Source: Sorangium cellulosum
GTDB taxonomy: Bacteria > Myxococcota_A > Polyangia > Polyangiales > Polyangiaceae
DNA length: 64,000 bases
Assembly: GCF_004135735.1 (NCBI RefSeq)
Contig: NZ_CP012670.1
Location: forward strand, 5,534,501 to 5,598,500
Reading direction: 5' to 3'
A program made the position numbers and the translations under genes. Below the pieces are notes generated by a model. That model saw nothing but the letters and a program-made list of their open reading frames with translations, was not told where the DNA came from and did no database searches. Of this stretch, positions 9,317 through 17,721 are shown piece by piece (positions within the stretch are counted from its first letter, which is position 1; every line of letters starts with the position of its first letter).

Positions 9317-10909
9317 ATGGCCCAGGACACACGCAAAGATCCGCGAGCGAGAGTGCTGCAAATGACCGTCCGCTACAAGAGCGCCACGGTCGACGAGTTC
9401 ATCGAGCACCACTCGCATGACGTGAGCCGGGGCGGCATCTTCATCAAGACGCCGTCGCCGTTCCCCGCTGGCACGCTGCTCAAGTTCGAGATCCGGCTGC
9501 AGGATGAGCAGACCGTCATCGCCGGCGTCGGCCGCGTCGTGTGGAAGCGCGAGCCCGCGCAGGCGAGCGACGCGCAGCCGTCCGGCATGGGCGTCAAATT
9601 CATCAAGATCGACGAGAAGTCCAAGGCCGTCATCTCCCGGCTCGTCGACGCGCAGCAGGGCGCCGGCTCCGCGTTCGAGGCCGGGATCACCGATCGCTCC
9701 GACCTGGGCGATGAGGCGCAGGACGGCGCGACCGCGCCGCAGCAGGCCGAGCCGGCGGCGCCCAAGGCCGCGCAGGTGCGGCGGGCGTCGACGATGCTCG
9801 GGCTCGGCGCGATCGGCGCGAGCCCCAAGGCCGACGCGGCCGCGGGCCAGGGCGACTCGATGAAGAAGGCCGATCCGGCGGAGGCCGGCGGCTTCTTCCC
9901 GAAGACGAACCCCGAGAAAGAGATGCCGCCGCCCGACGAGCGGACGATGATGAAGCAGGCCGCCGAGCTGCTGAAGCAGGCGCTCGCGGAGGCCGGCGGC
10001 TCGCTGGACGAGATCGGCGCGTCGAAGGAGCCGCTCATCCCCACCCCGCCGAAGAGGCCCGAGGCGGCCGCGAGGCCGAAGGAGGAGCCGCCGGCCATGC
10101 CTCTGACCGAGCCCGCGGCCGCGCCGGCCGCGCCGGTCGCGGCGGTCGCGCAGCGCGCGAGCGAGCGGCAGGGCCCGGATGAGGCGCCGGCCGCCGCCGA
10201 GGCGAGTCCCGTGAAGGCCGCCGCGGCCAGGAAGCCGGTCGAGGAGGCGGCGGCCAGGGCGCCGGCCGAGGAGCAGCCCGAAAGGCCGTCGCGCCAGGAA
10301 GCGAAGGTCGCTGAGGACCGCGCCAGGCCGAAGCCGGCGGCGGCCGGGCCGACGGAGGCGAAGGCGGCCGCGGGGGTCGCCGCGAAGTCCGGGATCAAGC
10401 CCGCGCACGCGCAGGAAGAGGAGAGCAGCGGCACCGGGAGGCTGCTCACCATCCTGCTGGTCGCGGCGGCGCTCTGCGGCGGGCTCTGGCTCTTCTTCGG
10501 GCAGAGCGACCCCCAGCCGACGGCGCCCGCGACGCCCGAGCAGCCCGAGGTGAAGCCCGCGGCCACGCCGGAGGAGAAGCCGCTGGACGTCGTGCCTGCG
10601 GCGACGGACACGTCGGTCCCCACCGAGCCGGAAGCCCCCGCGGCGGGCGCCGGGGCCTCCGCGGCGCCCACCGCGAGCGCCGCGCCCGTCGAGGCCCCCA
10701 AGGCGACGGCCGAGCCCGCGGCGCCCAAGGCGACGGCCGAGCCCGCGGCCCCCGAGGCGACGGCCGAGCCCGCGGCGCCCGAGGCGACGGCCAAGCCCGC
10801 GGCGCCCGAGGCGACGGCCAAGCCCGCGGCCCCCAAGCCGACGGCAGCGCCCAGGCCGAGGCCTCGGCCGCGGCCGGCCCCGCCGAAGTCGGACGATCCC
10901 TACGGTTGA
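9317..10909 (+). CDS. PilZ-domain protein with long Ala/Pro-rich tail and membrane segment
   Basis: 530 aa. Residues about 1-110 form a PilZ domain of the myxobacterial TIGR02266 type (DPRARVLQMTVRYKS, HDVSRGGIFIKT, PAGTLLKFEIRL, GMGVKFIKID). Residues about 115-370 are a low-complexity Ala/Pro/Glu/Lys linker. One membrane helix is at about 375-396 (LLTILLVAAALCGGLWLFFG). The tail carries tandem APKATAEPA / APEATAKPA units before a basic Pro-rich end. Topology would place the PilZ domain in the cytoplasm and the repeat tail in the periplasm. A similar PilZ layout occurs in other myxobacterial proteins, whose role is unknown. The ATG at 9317 follows a stretch with no strong ribosome binding site. 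The next gene follows after 39 bp and is probably cotranscribed. Confidence 0.8.
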   Translation: MAQDTRKDPRARVLQMTVRYKSATVDEFIEHHSHDVSRGGIFIKTPSPFPAGTLLKFEIRLQDEQTVIAGVGRVVWKREPAQASDAQPSGMGVKFIKIDEKSKAVISRLVDAQQGAGSAFEAGITDRSDLGDEAQDGATAPQQAEPAAPKAAQVRRASTMLGLGAIGASPKADAAAGQGDSMKKADPAEAGGFFPKTNPEKEMPPPDERTMMKQAAELLKQALAEAGGSLDEIGASKEPLIPTPPKRPEAAARPKEEPPAMPLTEPAAAPAAPVAAVAQRASERQGPDEAPAAAEASPVKAAAARKPVEEAAARAPAEEQPERPSRQEAKVAEDRARPKPAAAGPTEAKAAAGVAAKSGIKPAHAQEEESSGTGRLLTILLVAAALCGGLWLFFGQSDPQPTAPATPEQPEVKPAATPEEKPLDVVPAATDTSVPTEPEAPAAGAGASAAPTASAAPVEAPKATAEPAAPKATAEPAAPEATAEPAAPEATAKPAAPEATAKPAAPKPTAAPRPRPRPRPAPPKSDDPYG

Positions 10910-10948
10910 TCGGTACGCCGTGGGGTACGCGCGGGAAAGGCAGCTGCG

Positions 10949-11908
10949 ATGAGCGGCTCGGGAAGTCAGGCCGGGGAATCCGGGCGGAACCGCCCGAAGA
11001 CGGCCGCCACCCTGGCAGCGCTGGGCCTCGTGGCGGCAACGGGCCTCATCTGCGGCGCGGTGGCGCTCCGCAACCCAGCGACCGTGGTGGCGCGTGAGCA
11101 CCGCCGTGGCGTGGCGCCGACGGCCGCCGCGGTCGCCGGGACCGGCAGCGCCCGCGGCGACGACGCGCCGGACCCCGAGCCTCGGGCCACGGCCGCCGAG
11201 CCCGAGGCTCCGCCTGCCAGGACGGAGCCCGCCCGCGCCCAGGCCACGGAGCTCGAGAACGCCGAGGCCGCGGGGATCGCCGCGCTCCGCGCGCTCGTGG
11301 AGCGGTATCCCGAGGACCCTCCCGTCGTGAGGGCGCTCGCGCTCGCGCAGGGGCGCGAGAAGGCGTTCGCCGACGCGCTGAGCACGATGAAGCGGCTGTT
11401 CGAGATCGCCCCCGAGGAGACCGGGAACGACCAGGTCGAGCAGCTGATCCTGAGGATCGCCAACGGCCCTCCCGACGTCGCGCTCACCGCGCTCGACCTG
11501 ATGGCCAAGCACATGGGGAGCCGCGGTCCGGACCTGCTCTACGAGGTGGTGACCGGGGCGAGGTTCGGCGACTATCCCAGGGACCACGCGAGCAGGCTGC
11601 TGCACGAGAGCAGCGTGCGGCAGCTCGCGTCGCCCGCGCTGATCATCGCGGACGACCTGCGACGGCTCAGCGGGTGCCCCACCAAGGCGCAGCTCGCCAC
11701 GGCGCGCCGGGAAGGCGACGTCCGCGCGCTCCATTACGTCAAGCACTGGCTCACCCCGCACCGCTGCGCGACGAACCGGAGGCGCACCTGCATCAAGTGC
11801 GGCTCCCTTCACAAGGATCTGCGCGCCGCCGCCAGCGCCATCGAGAAGCGCAGGAACGAGAAGGCCGCCGCCTCGGCATCCGCGCCCGCCGCGAGCGCCG
11901 CGCCCTGA
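10949..11908 (+). CDS. Predicted membrane-anchored protein, unknown function
   Basis: 319 aa. An N-terminal hydrophobic segment at about 22-42 (TLAALGLVAATGLICGAVAL) follows a short basic tail, so it is a signal anchor. An Ala/Pro-rich linker leads to a helical domain from about 95 onward (TPR-like). The conserved-looking C-terminal part contains CPTKAQL, HRCATNRRRTCIKCG and a final coiled stretch; the four closely spaced Cys could bind metal or form disulfides in the periplasm. ATG 10949 has AAAGG upstream. It follows the PilZ membrane protein on the same strand, so a joint function is plausible. I do not recognise the family. Confidence 0.65.
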   Translation: MSGSGSQAGESGRNRPKTAATLAALGLVAATGLICGAVALRNPATVVAREHRRGVAPTAAAVAGTGSARGDDAPDPEPRATAAEPEAPPARTEPARAQATELENAEAAGIAALRALVERYPEDPPVVRALALAQGREKAFADALSTMKRLFEIAPEETGNDQVEQLILRIANGPPDVALTALDLMAKHMGSRGPDLLYEVVTGARFGDYPRDHASRLLHESSVRQLASPALIIADDLRRLSGCPTKAQLATARREGDVRALHYVKHWLTPHRCATNRRRTCIKCGSLHKDLRAAASAIEKRRNEKAAASASAPAASAAP

Positions 11909-12197
11909 CGCGCGCTCGCGCTGCCTCAGCGCGTCGCAAGCGCCACCTCGCCGGCGCCGCGCCTTTCTCCGGCGGCGCCGCGCCTTGACGAGCGCCGGCC
12001 TCACACCACCGCGCGCCGACCTCGCCGACGAGCTCTCTCCAAGCACGGCGCTGGTCGATCTTCGACCGCCTTCTTCGTGCGTGGACCGCGATGGGCCGCC
12101 TGCATCATCGACGCAGCGGGCTACCGCGCGGCAGCGTCGCTACAGTCGGACAGGGGACTCCACGCGTCGAGCCCAGCTCGTCGCGTTCAATCCGGGG
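11909..12197. other. Intergenic, no gene seen
   Basis: About 290 bp between the plus-strand membrane protein gene and the minus-strand tRNA. A 13-bp GGCGCCGCGCCTT occurs twice (near 11953 and 11974) with inverted GC arms, possibly a terminator. Nothing else is supported. Confidence 0.4.
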
Positions 12198-12269
12198 TGG
12201 GCGCAGCAGGACTTGAACCTGCGACTTCGTCCGTGTGAAGGACGCACTCTACCGCTGAGTTATGCGCCC
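12198..12269 (-). tRNA. tRNA-Val (anticodon CAC)
   Basis: Reads on the minus strand from GGGCGCA to TGCGCCC plus discriminator A. The anticodon arm is CGTCC-TTCACAC-GGACG, anticodon CAC, decoding GUG. The T-loop is GTTCAAGTC with a 5-bp stem. CCA is not encoded. At 72 nt it is normal. It is the last element of the minus-strand mlaFD region but has a plausible promoter of its own. Confidence 0.95.
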
Positions 12270-12314
12270 GATGCCGGCCGGCTCATCGCCCGGCCGTCTC
12301 GGAAGACGTGGCGC

Positions 12315-12342
12315 TTTTAACCCAGACATCGCGATTCGACAA
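12315..12342 (-). promoter_or_regulatory. Candidate tRNA-Val promoter
   Basis: On the minus strand TTGTCG (12342-12337), 16-bp spacer, TTAAAA (12320-12315), about 45 bp upstream of the mature tRNA 5' end. Confidence 0.35.
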
Positions 12343-12349
12343 GAACAAC

Positions 12350-12365
12350 TCGACATCGATGTCGA
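12350..12365. terminator. 16-bp perfect palindrome after mlaD
   Basis: TCGACATCGATGTCGA, followed on the minus strand by GTTGTTCTTGT, which is T-rich for this genome. It lies 78 bp past the mlaD stop, so it may be the mlaFD terminator. An operator for the adjacent tRNA promoter is an alternative. Confidence 0.4.
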
Positions 12366-12442
12366 AATTCTTCGTCGCCTCCCGGCAAGACCGACAAAAC
12401 GGGCGTGGGGAGCCCGCCGGTACCGTCGAGGCAGCCCGGGCG

Positions 12443-13594
12443 CTACGGCGACGGCGGCGTGGCGCCACCCACCTGGACCGCGGGCTTCTGCTCGTCCTGC
12501 TTGATCGAGTAGCGCACGAGCGCGCGGAGCACGTCATTGCGCTGCACGTTGCCGAGGAGGCTCTTCATGTCCTCGTAGATCGACGGATCGACCAGGAGCG
12601 CGCCGAGGGTCCCCTTCCCCGCCCGCATGTCGCGCACGATCGCCCGCAGATCGCCCGTCATCGCCGTCACGTTCGCGAGCGCCTCGGCGCCGTCGCCCTC
12701 GCCGCCGTAGAGCGCGTCGTGCGCGAGGCTGTCGCTCTCGCGGATCCCTCGCAGCGTCACGGCGAGCTCGTCGGCCGCGTTGCCGAACTGCTGGATCTGC
12801 TTCTGCGGGCCGTCGCCGTAGATGACGTCGTGCGCGAACCCAGGCCCCTCCTTGACGCGCGAGACGACCCCCCGCACCTCGCGCAGCGTGCTCGCGAGCT
12901 CCGTGCTCATGCGGTCGATGCTCTGCACGGCGCGCGAGATGCGCTCGGCCTCCTCCGGATCGGTCAGGAAGCGGCGCGGGTAACCCTCGCCATCGGTCAC
13001 CTGCTTCATCAGCGAGTTCACCGAGGCGACGGTCTCGTGGAGATCCTTGTGCAGCTTCTCGTCGGCGAAGCTCTGCGAGACCTTCTGGATGTTGTCGAGC
13101 GTCGCCTCGGCCTTCTCGGCCATGCCGCTCACCTTCCCCATCATGTCGGTCGGCACGTCGCCCGGGATATGGCCGCCCGGCGGCACCGACTCCGCGCTCT
13201 GTCCCTTCGTGATCTCCAGCATCTTGTCGCCGAGCAGGCCCTTGTTCGCGATCTGGGCCATGCTGTCGGTCCTGATCCGGCCCGCCTCGCTCTCGACGAC
13301 CTCGAGCTTCACGTAGATCCTGGTGTCCTTCGGATCCGGGCCGTAGCCGACCTGGGCGACGTGCCCGATGTCGATGCCGCCCATGCGGACGGGCGCGCCC
13401 GGCTTCAGCCCCTGGACGTCGACGAAATTCGTCGTGAACTCGACCGAGGAGTCGAACAGCCGCCGCTCGTCGCCGATCAGAAAAATGACGAGGGCGGAGA
13501 GGAGGAGCCCCGCCAGCACGAAGAGTCCGACCTTGAGATCGCGCGCTCTGCCCATGCGGGAGGGCATCTTGCGCGATCTTGGCGGGGCCGTCAC
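12443..13594 (-). CDS. mlaD: MlaD-family (MCE) lipid transport protein
   Basis: 383 aa. One N-terminal membrane helix (LKVGLFVLAGLLLSALVIFLI, about 20-40) is followed by an MCE domain at about 48-125 (VEFTTNFVDVQGLKPGAPVRMGG, a typical MCE opening). A long helical tail (about 150-370) would form a periplasmic tunnel extension. MlaD proteins are the substrate-binding subunits of ABC systems that move phospholipids between inner and outer membranes. GTG 13594 overlaps the mlaF stop (GTGA), which supports it over ATG 13567 or 13555. The tail is much longer than in E. coli MlaD (183 aa). This is common in MCE proteins outside the gamma group. Confidence 0.9.
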   Translation of the reverse strand: MTAPPRSRKMPSRMGRARDLKVGLFVLAGLLLSALVIFLIGDERRLFDSSVEFTTNFVDVQGLKPGAPVRMGGIDIGHVAQVGYGPDPKDTRIYVKLEVVESEAGRIRTDSMAQIANKGLLGDKMLEITKGQSAESVPPGGHIPGDVPTDMMGKVSGMAEKAEATLDNIQKVSQSFADEKLHKDLHETVASVNSLMKQVTDGEGYPRRFLTDPEEAERISRAVQSIDRMSTELASTLREVRGVVSRVKEGPGFAHDVIYGDGPQKQIQQFGNAADELAVTLRGIRESDSLAHDALYGGEGDGAEALANVTAMTGDLRAIVRDMRAGKGTLGALLVDPSIYEDMKSLLGNVQRNDVLRALVRYSIKQDEQKPAVQVGGATPPSP

Positions 13595-14370
13595 GCGCCG
13601 AGAAGCGTCTGGACGTCTTCGTTCACCGGGGCAGTCCCGGTAATGAAATTGGCGACATGCGGATCCTTCGAGGCCCGGAACTCGTCCGGCGTGCCCGTCG
13701 CGATGACCTCGCCGCGGTAGATCATCGCCATCCGATCCGAGATCGAGAACGCGCTCTTCATGTCGTGCGTGACCACGATGCTCGTGACGTTGAGGGCCGA
13801 CTTGAGCCCCTTGATGAGGTGGTTGATGCGCTCGGTGTTGATCGGATCGAGGCCGGTCGTCGGCTCGTCGTAGAGCAGCACCTCGGGCTGCACGGCGATC
13901 GCGCGGGCGAGGCCGACGCGCTTCTTCATGCCGCCGGACAGGTCGCCCGGGCGCATCAGCTCGATGCCCGGCAGGCCGACGAGCGACAGCGCCCAGTTCA
14001 CGCGCTCGGCGATCTGCGCCTCGGTCATCTGCTTGCGGTAGTGCTCATGCAAGCCGTAAGCCACGTTCTCGCCGACCGAGATCGAGTCGAACAGCGCGCC
14101 CCCCTGGAAGAGCATCGCGATGCGCTGGCGCACCACGCCGATGCGCGCCTCGCTCATCTTCGTGATCTCGTCGCCGTGGAACGTGATCGAGCCGCCGTCC
14201 GCCTCGAGCAAGCGGATGAGCAGCTTGAGCATCACGCTCTTGCCGACGCCCGAGCCGCCCATGATCGTCAGCGTCTCGCCCGGGTACACCTCGAGGTTCA
14301 GGTCGCGGTAGATGACCTTCGGGCCGAAGGCCTTGCGCACATGCGAGAACCGGATCAGCGGCTCAGCCAC
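13591..14370 (-). CDS. mlaF: MlaF-type ABC transporter ATPase
   Basis: 259 aa. Complete ABC ATPase: Walker A GGSGVGKS (about 38-45), Q-loop FQGG, signature LSGGMKKR, Walker B LLYDEPT, H-loop THD. The GMKKR signature and sequence order are those of the MlaF/Ttg2A/Mkl group, which energises MCE lipid transport. The start is GTG 14370. It is coupled by a GTGA overlap to mlaD. The permease gene mlaE, normally adjacent, is absent from the window: upstream of mlaF lie a hairpin repeat and recJ. The permease must therefore be encoded elsewhere. Confidence 0.93.
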   Translation of the reverse strand: MAEPLIRFSHVRKAFGPKVIYRDLNLEVYPGETLTIMGGSGVGKSVMLKLLIRLLEADGGSITFHGDEITKMSEARIGVVRQRIAMLFQGGALFDSISVGENVAYGLHEHYRKQMTEAQIAERVNWALSLVGLPGIELMRPGDLSGGMKKRVGLARAIAVQPEVLLYDEPTTGLDPINTERINHLIKGLKSALNVTSIVVTHDMKSAFSISDRMAMIYRGEVIATGTPDEFRASKDPHVANFITGTAPVNEDVQTLLGA

Positions 14371-14391
14371 GCACGAACGCTAGCACGCCGT

Positions 14392-14515
14392 CCGGGCGGT
14401 GGAGCGGCGCTCTGGGGGCTCACCGGAGGGGCTGAAGCACAGGCGAGCCACAAGAGGGGCTCGCCGGAGCGCAAGCCCTGGAGGTGAGCCCCCAGAGCGC
14501 CGCTCCACCGCCCGG
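14392..14515. repeat. Dispersed hairpin element, copy A
   Basis: Perfect 33-bp inverted arms (14392-14424 and 14483-14515; outer end CCGGGCGGTGGAGCGGCG) enclose a 58-bp core that is itself palindromic (GGCGAGCC pairing with GGCTCGCC). The core closely matches the core of copy B at 36485-36543, including GGGGC-CGCCGGAGCGCA-GCCC, while the arms of the two copies are unrelated. It lies between recJ and mlaF, both minus strand, and could form a strong RNA or cruciform stem. Size and structure are REP/MITE-like. Confidence 0.8.
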
Positions 14516-14530
14516 GCTCGCCGCGAACGC

Positions 14531-16321
14531 TCAGCGCGAGGCCGCGATGTGCTCGATCCTGATCTCGACGGCATCCCCGCCGCGCCAGGCGTCGCGCCGG
14601 AGCCGGCCCACCACGTCGACGCGCCCGCCGGCGAGCCGCGGCGCGAGCTCGCCCAGCTCGACCCCGAAGCAGGCGATCTCCCGGCGGGCAAAGCTGAGCG
14701 CCAGCTTGAGGTGGCCCTTCAGGTTCCTCGCCGAGCGCACGGCCGCGCCCGGCACGAGCACATGCGCCGGGCGGTTGCCCTCGCCGCACGGCTCCAGACG
14801 CTCGAGGTCGCGCGCCACGACCGCCGGGTCGTCGCGATCGTCGAGCCGGGCGTGGGCCGTCGCCCCCGCGGCCGCGGGCGGGAGGTCCTGCTCCCGGAAG
14901 GCGTCGCACCACGCCGCCCGGAGCGCCTCGACGCGGTCGGCGCGCACCTCGACGCCGGCCGCCGCCTGGTGGCCCCCGAAGCCGACGAGCTCGGCGCGGC
15001 AACGCCCGAGGGCGTCGTGGAGCCGCGCGCCGGCCGGGCCGCGCACCGAGCCGCGCCCCTTCTCGCCCTCGAGGCCGATGACGATCGTCGGCTTGCCGTA
15101 GCGCGCCGTGATCCTGCCCGCGACGATGCCGACCACGCCGGGGTGAAAGCCCTGCCGCGCGATGACGATCGCCGGGTCCCGATCGAAGCCCGCCCGCTCG
15201 ATCTCGGCGAGCGCGGACGCCAGCATCTCGTCCTGGATGGCGCGCCGCTTCATCTGCGCCTGCTCGACCGTGGCGGCGAGCGCCGAGGCGGTCACGCTGT
15301 CCCGCTCGAGCAAGAGCGAGAGCGAGACGTCAGGATCCCCGAGCCGCCCCGGCGCGTTGAGGCGGGGCGCGATGCGGAAGGCGATGTCCTCCGCGGACGC
15401 GCCGCGGCCGAGGTCGAGGTTGGCGAGCGCCGCGAGCGCCCGGAGCCCGGGCCGCGCGCCGGCCTGGAGCACCCCGAGCCCGGCGCGCACGAGCGCGCGG
15501 TTGTCGCCGGTGAGCGGCGCGACGTCGGCGACCGTACCGATGGCCACGAGATCGAGGTAGGGGCGCAGATCCAGCGAGGATCCGAGCTTCTTGCGCACGG
15601 CGGCCAGCACGGAGAGCGCGAGGCCGCACGACGCGAGCCCCTTGTACGGGAAGCCGCAGTCCGCGCGGTGCGGGTTCAGGAACGCGAGCGCGGGCAGCGG
15701 CTCTTCGGGCACGAGGTGGTGATCGATGACGACGCAGTCGATGCCGGCCGCGCGCGCGGCGGCGAGCCGCTCGTGATCGCTGGAGCCGCAGTCACACGTG
15801 ATGAGCAGCGTGGGCGACGCGCGCCGAACGCGCTCGAGCGCGGGCGCGGACAGCCCGTAGCTGCCCTCGGCGCGCGTCGCGAGGAGCGGCGTCACCTGCC
15901 CCGAGAGGGCGCGCAGCGCGTCGGTCATGATGGCGGTCGAGGTGACCCCGTCGCAGTCGTAGTCGCCGAAGACGACGATCCGCTCGCCGGCGCGCACGGC
16001 GCGCGCGATCCGCTCGGCGCTCGCATCGCGGTCGGCCATGGCGTCGGGCGACGTGAGGTGCGAGAGCCGCGGGTCGAGGAAGCGCCGGGTCGCCTCGTCC
16101 GGAGCCCGCCCGGCGCGGTGCAGGATGTCCGCCACGGTGATCGACAGCCCCAGCGCGCGCGCCATCGCGAGCGCGTCCGCGGACGCCTCCCCCGGGTCCG
16201 CGATGCGCGCCTCGCCGAGCGCGCCCGCGTCGCCTCGCGCTCCGTGGGAGGCGGGCGTCGGGGTCTCGCGCTCGGCGAGCTCCTTCCAGCCGTCCACCGC
16301 CGGCGTCGCCGTGCTCGTCAT
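14531..16321 (-). CDS. recJ: Single-stranded-DNA exonuclease RecJ
   Basis: 596 aa, normal for RecJ. The DHH domain has DYDCDG (metal-binding Asp residues), CDCGSSDH and the DHH motif in VVIDHHLVPEE. The DHHA1 domain carries GHSGVVGIV-like HPGVVGIVAGR and GFGGHQAAAG. The OB-like C-terminus ends near HIAASR. RecJ degrades 5' ended single-stranded DNA in recombination and mismatch repair. A roughly 60-residue N-terminal extension precedes the catalytic core. ATG 16321 is used although no clear ribosome binding site precedes it. It follows secF by 84 bp on the same strand and may be the last gene of the yajC-secD-secF-recJ transcript. Confidence 0.95.
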   Translation of the reverse strand: MTSTATPAVDGWKELAERETPTPASHGARGDAGALGEARIADPGEASADALAMARALGLSITVADILHRAGRAPDEATRRFLDPRLSHLTSPDAMADRDASAERIARAVRAGERIVVFGDYDCDGVTSTAIMTDALRALSGQVTPLLATRAEGSYGLSAPALERVRRASPTLLITCDCGSSDHERLAAARAAGIDCVVIDHHLVPEEPLPALAFLNPHRADCGFPYKGLASCGLALSVLAAVRKKLGSSLDLRPYLDLVAIGTVADVAPLTGDNRALVRAGLGVLQAGARPGLRALAALANLDLGRGASAEDIAFRIAPRLNAPGRLGDPDVSLSLLLERDSVTASALAATVEQAQMKRRAIQDEMLASALAEIERAGFDRDPAIVIARQGFHPGVVGIVAGRITARYGKPTIVIGLEGEKGRGSVRGPAGARLHDALGRCRAELVGFGGHQAAAGVEVRADRVEALRAAWCDAFREQDLPPAAAGATAHARLDDRDDPAVVARDLERLEPCGEGNRPAHVLVPGAAVRSARNLKGHLKLALSFARREIACFGVELGELAPRLAGGRVDVVGRLRRDAWRGGDAVEIRIEHIAASR

Positions 16322-16405
16322 CGGGGGAGCGGGTACACCGGCGCGGCGGAGGTGTCCACGGCCAGGGCGCGGGGGGCGCGAGCGACCGCGACCATGGCGC
16401 CGCGC

Positions 16406-17647
16406 TCAGACGACGGCGTCGGCGCGCTTCTGCGCGCGGACGCGGCTCACCTTCTTGCGCTTGCTGCCGCTGGAGCCGAAGAACTTGCGGTCGATCCACT
16501 CGGTGAGCGGCGCGGCGATGTAGATGGACGAGTACGTGCCGACGGCGATGCCGACGACGAGCGTGAACGCGAAGTCCTTGATGACGCCCGTCCCCCAGAA
16601 CAGGAACATCAGGAGCGACAGCAGCGTCGAGGCGGACACGAGGATGGTGCGCCCGAGCATCTCGGAGAGCGAGAGGTTGATGACCGCGGGGAAGCTCATG
16701 TCCCGGTGCTTCGCCAGGTTCTCGCGGATCCGGTCGTAGACGATGACGGTGTCGTTGATCGAGTAGCCGACGATGGTCAGCAGCGCGGCGACGGTCGAGA
16801 GGGTGATCTCGCGCTGCGTGAGGATCATCGCGCCGAGCGCGATGACGACGTCGTGGGCGAGCGCGACGATGCCGCCGGGCGCGAACCGGATGTCGAACCG
16901 GAACGCGATGTACACCATGATGAAGAGGAGCGTGATGAGCACGCTCTTGATGGCCGCGTCGCGCAGCTGCGCGCCGGCCTTCGGCCCGATCCACTCGACC
17001 CGGAGCGCCTGGTCCGGCACCGCCTCCGCGCCGAGGTGCTGCTGGAGCCCGTCCATCAGCTGGTCGCCCTTGGACTTCAGGTAGAGCTCCACCTTGTGGT
17101 CGCGCTCGCTCACGACGTTCGGGTTGTTCGCGCCGGGCCGGAGCTCGACCCCCTCGACGCCCTCGAGCTGCTTCTTGATCCCCTCCAGATCGGGCGGGAC
17201 GTCGTAGCGCGCGGAGATCTTGTCGCCGCCGGGGCTGAACTTGACCTCGCTGGCGCGCACCGCCGGCGGGCAGCGGTCCTCGGGGACGGGGGCGCCGTCG
17301 GGCGGCAGGCACATCCGATCGCGCAGCGACTCCTTCTGCTTCTCCGAGAGCGCGGAGACCTCGTGCACCCGGATGAGGTAACGGTGCGGGTTCGCGGGGT
17401 CGGCGACGGACACGACGTCGGGCGAGTCGAAGCCCGCCTTGGTCACGGCCTCGCGGACGTCGGCGCTCGAGACCGGGGTCTTGAACGCGACCTCGACCTC
17501 GGTGCCTCCCTTGAAATCGGTCCCGAGCCTCGGCCCCGGCACGAAGAACGCGATGATCGAGAGGACGAGCAGCACCGCGCTGAGGCCCATGAAGAGCCAG
17601 CGCTTGCTCATGAAGTCGAACTGGCGGCCGTGTTTGATGAGTTCCAT
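16406..17647 (-). CDS. secF: Protein translocase subunit SecF
   Basis: 413 aa against about 300-320 in most bacteria. The first membrane helix (about 16-35) is followed by the SecF opening GTDFKGGTEVEVAF. Five more helices lie in the C-terminal half, with DVVIALGAM, GYSINDTVIVYDRIREN and the ending IDRKFFG. The extra length sits in the periplasmic P1 region (about 95-200), with two Cys (RMCLPPDGAPVPEDRCPP) and additional charged sequence. With SecD and YajC it uses proton motive force to aid late steps of Sec export. Gene order yajC-secD-secF is conserved. ATG 17647 starts the canonical MELIKHGRQFDFM leader. Confidence 0.95.
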   Translation of the reverse strand: MELIKHGRQFDFMSKRWLFMGLSAVLLVLSIIAFFVPGPRLGTDFKGGTEVEVAFKTPVSSADVREAVTKAGFDSPDVVSVADPANPHRYLIRVHEVSALSEKQKESLRDRMCLPPDGAPVPEDRCPPAVRASEVKFSPGGDKISARYDVPPDLEGIKKQLEGVEGVELRPGANNPNVVSERDHKVELYLKSKGDQLMDGLQQHLGAEAVPDQALRVEWIGPKAGAQLRDAAIKSVLITLLFIMVYIAFRFDIRFAPGGIVALAHDVVIALGAMILTQREITLSTVAALLTIVGYSINDTVIVYDRIRENLAKHRDMSFPAVINLSLSEMLGRTILVSASTLLSLLMFLFWGTGVIKDFAFTLVVGIAVGTYSSIYIAAPLTEWIDRKFFGSSGSKRKKVSRVRAQKRADAVV

Positions 17648-17721
17648 CGTCGTGTCTCAAGTCGGAGCGCCGCGCGCGCGGTCTCCTCATAGATCGGAGA
17701 TCCGCGCGCGCGGCCTCCTCG

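Noticed and set aside
9086..12046. Long minus-strand frame upstream of the PilZ gene
   Set aside because: It is antisense to two plus-strand genes with clear PilZ and membrane features; only the 8720-9085 part encodes a real domain.
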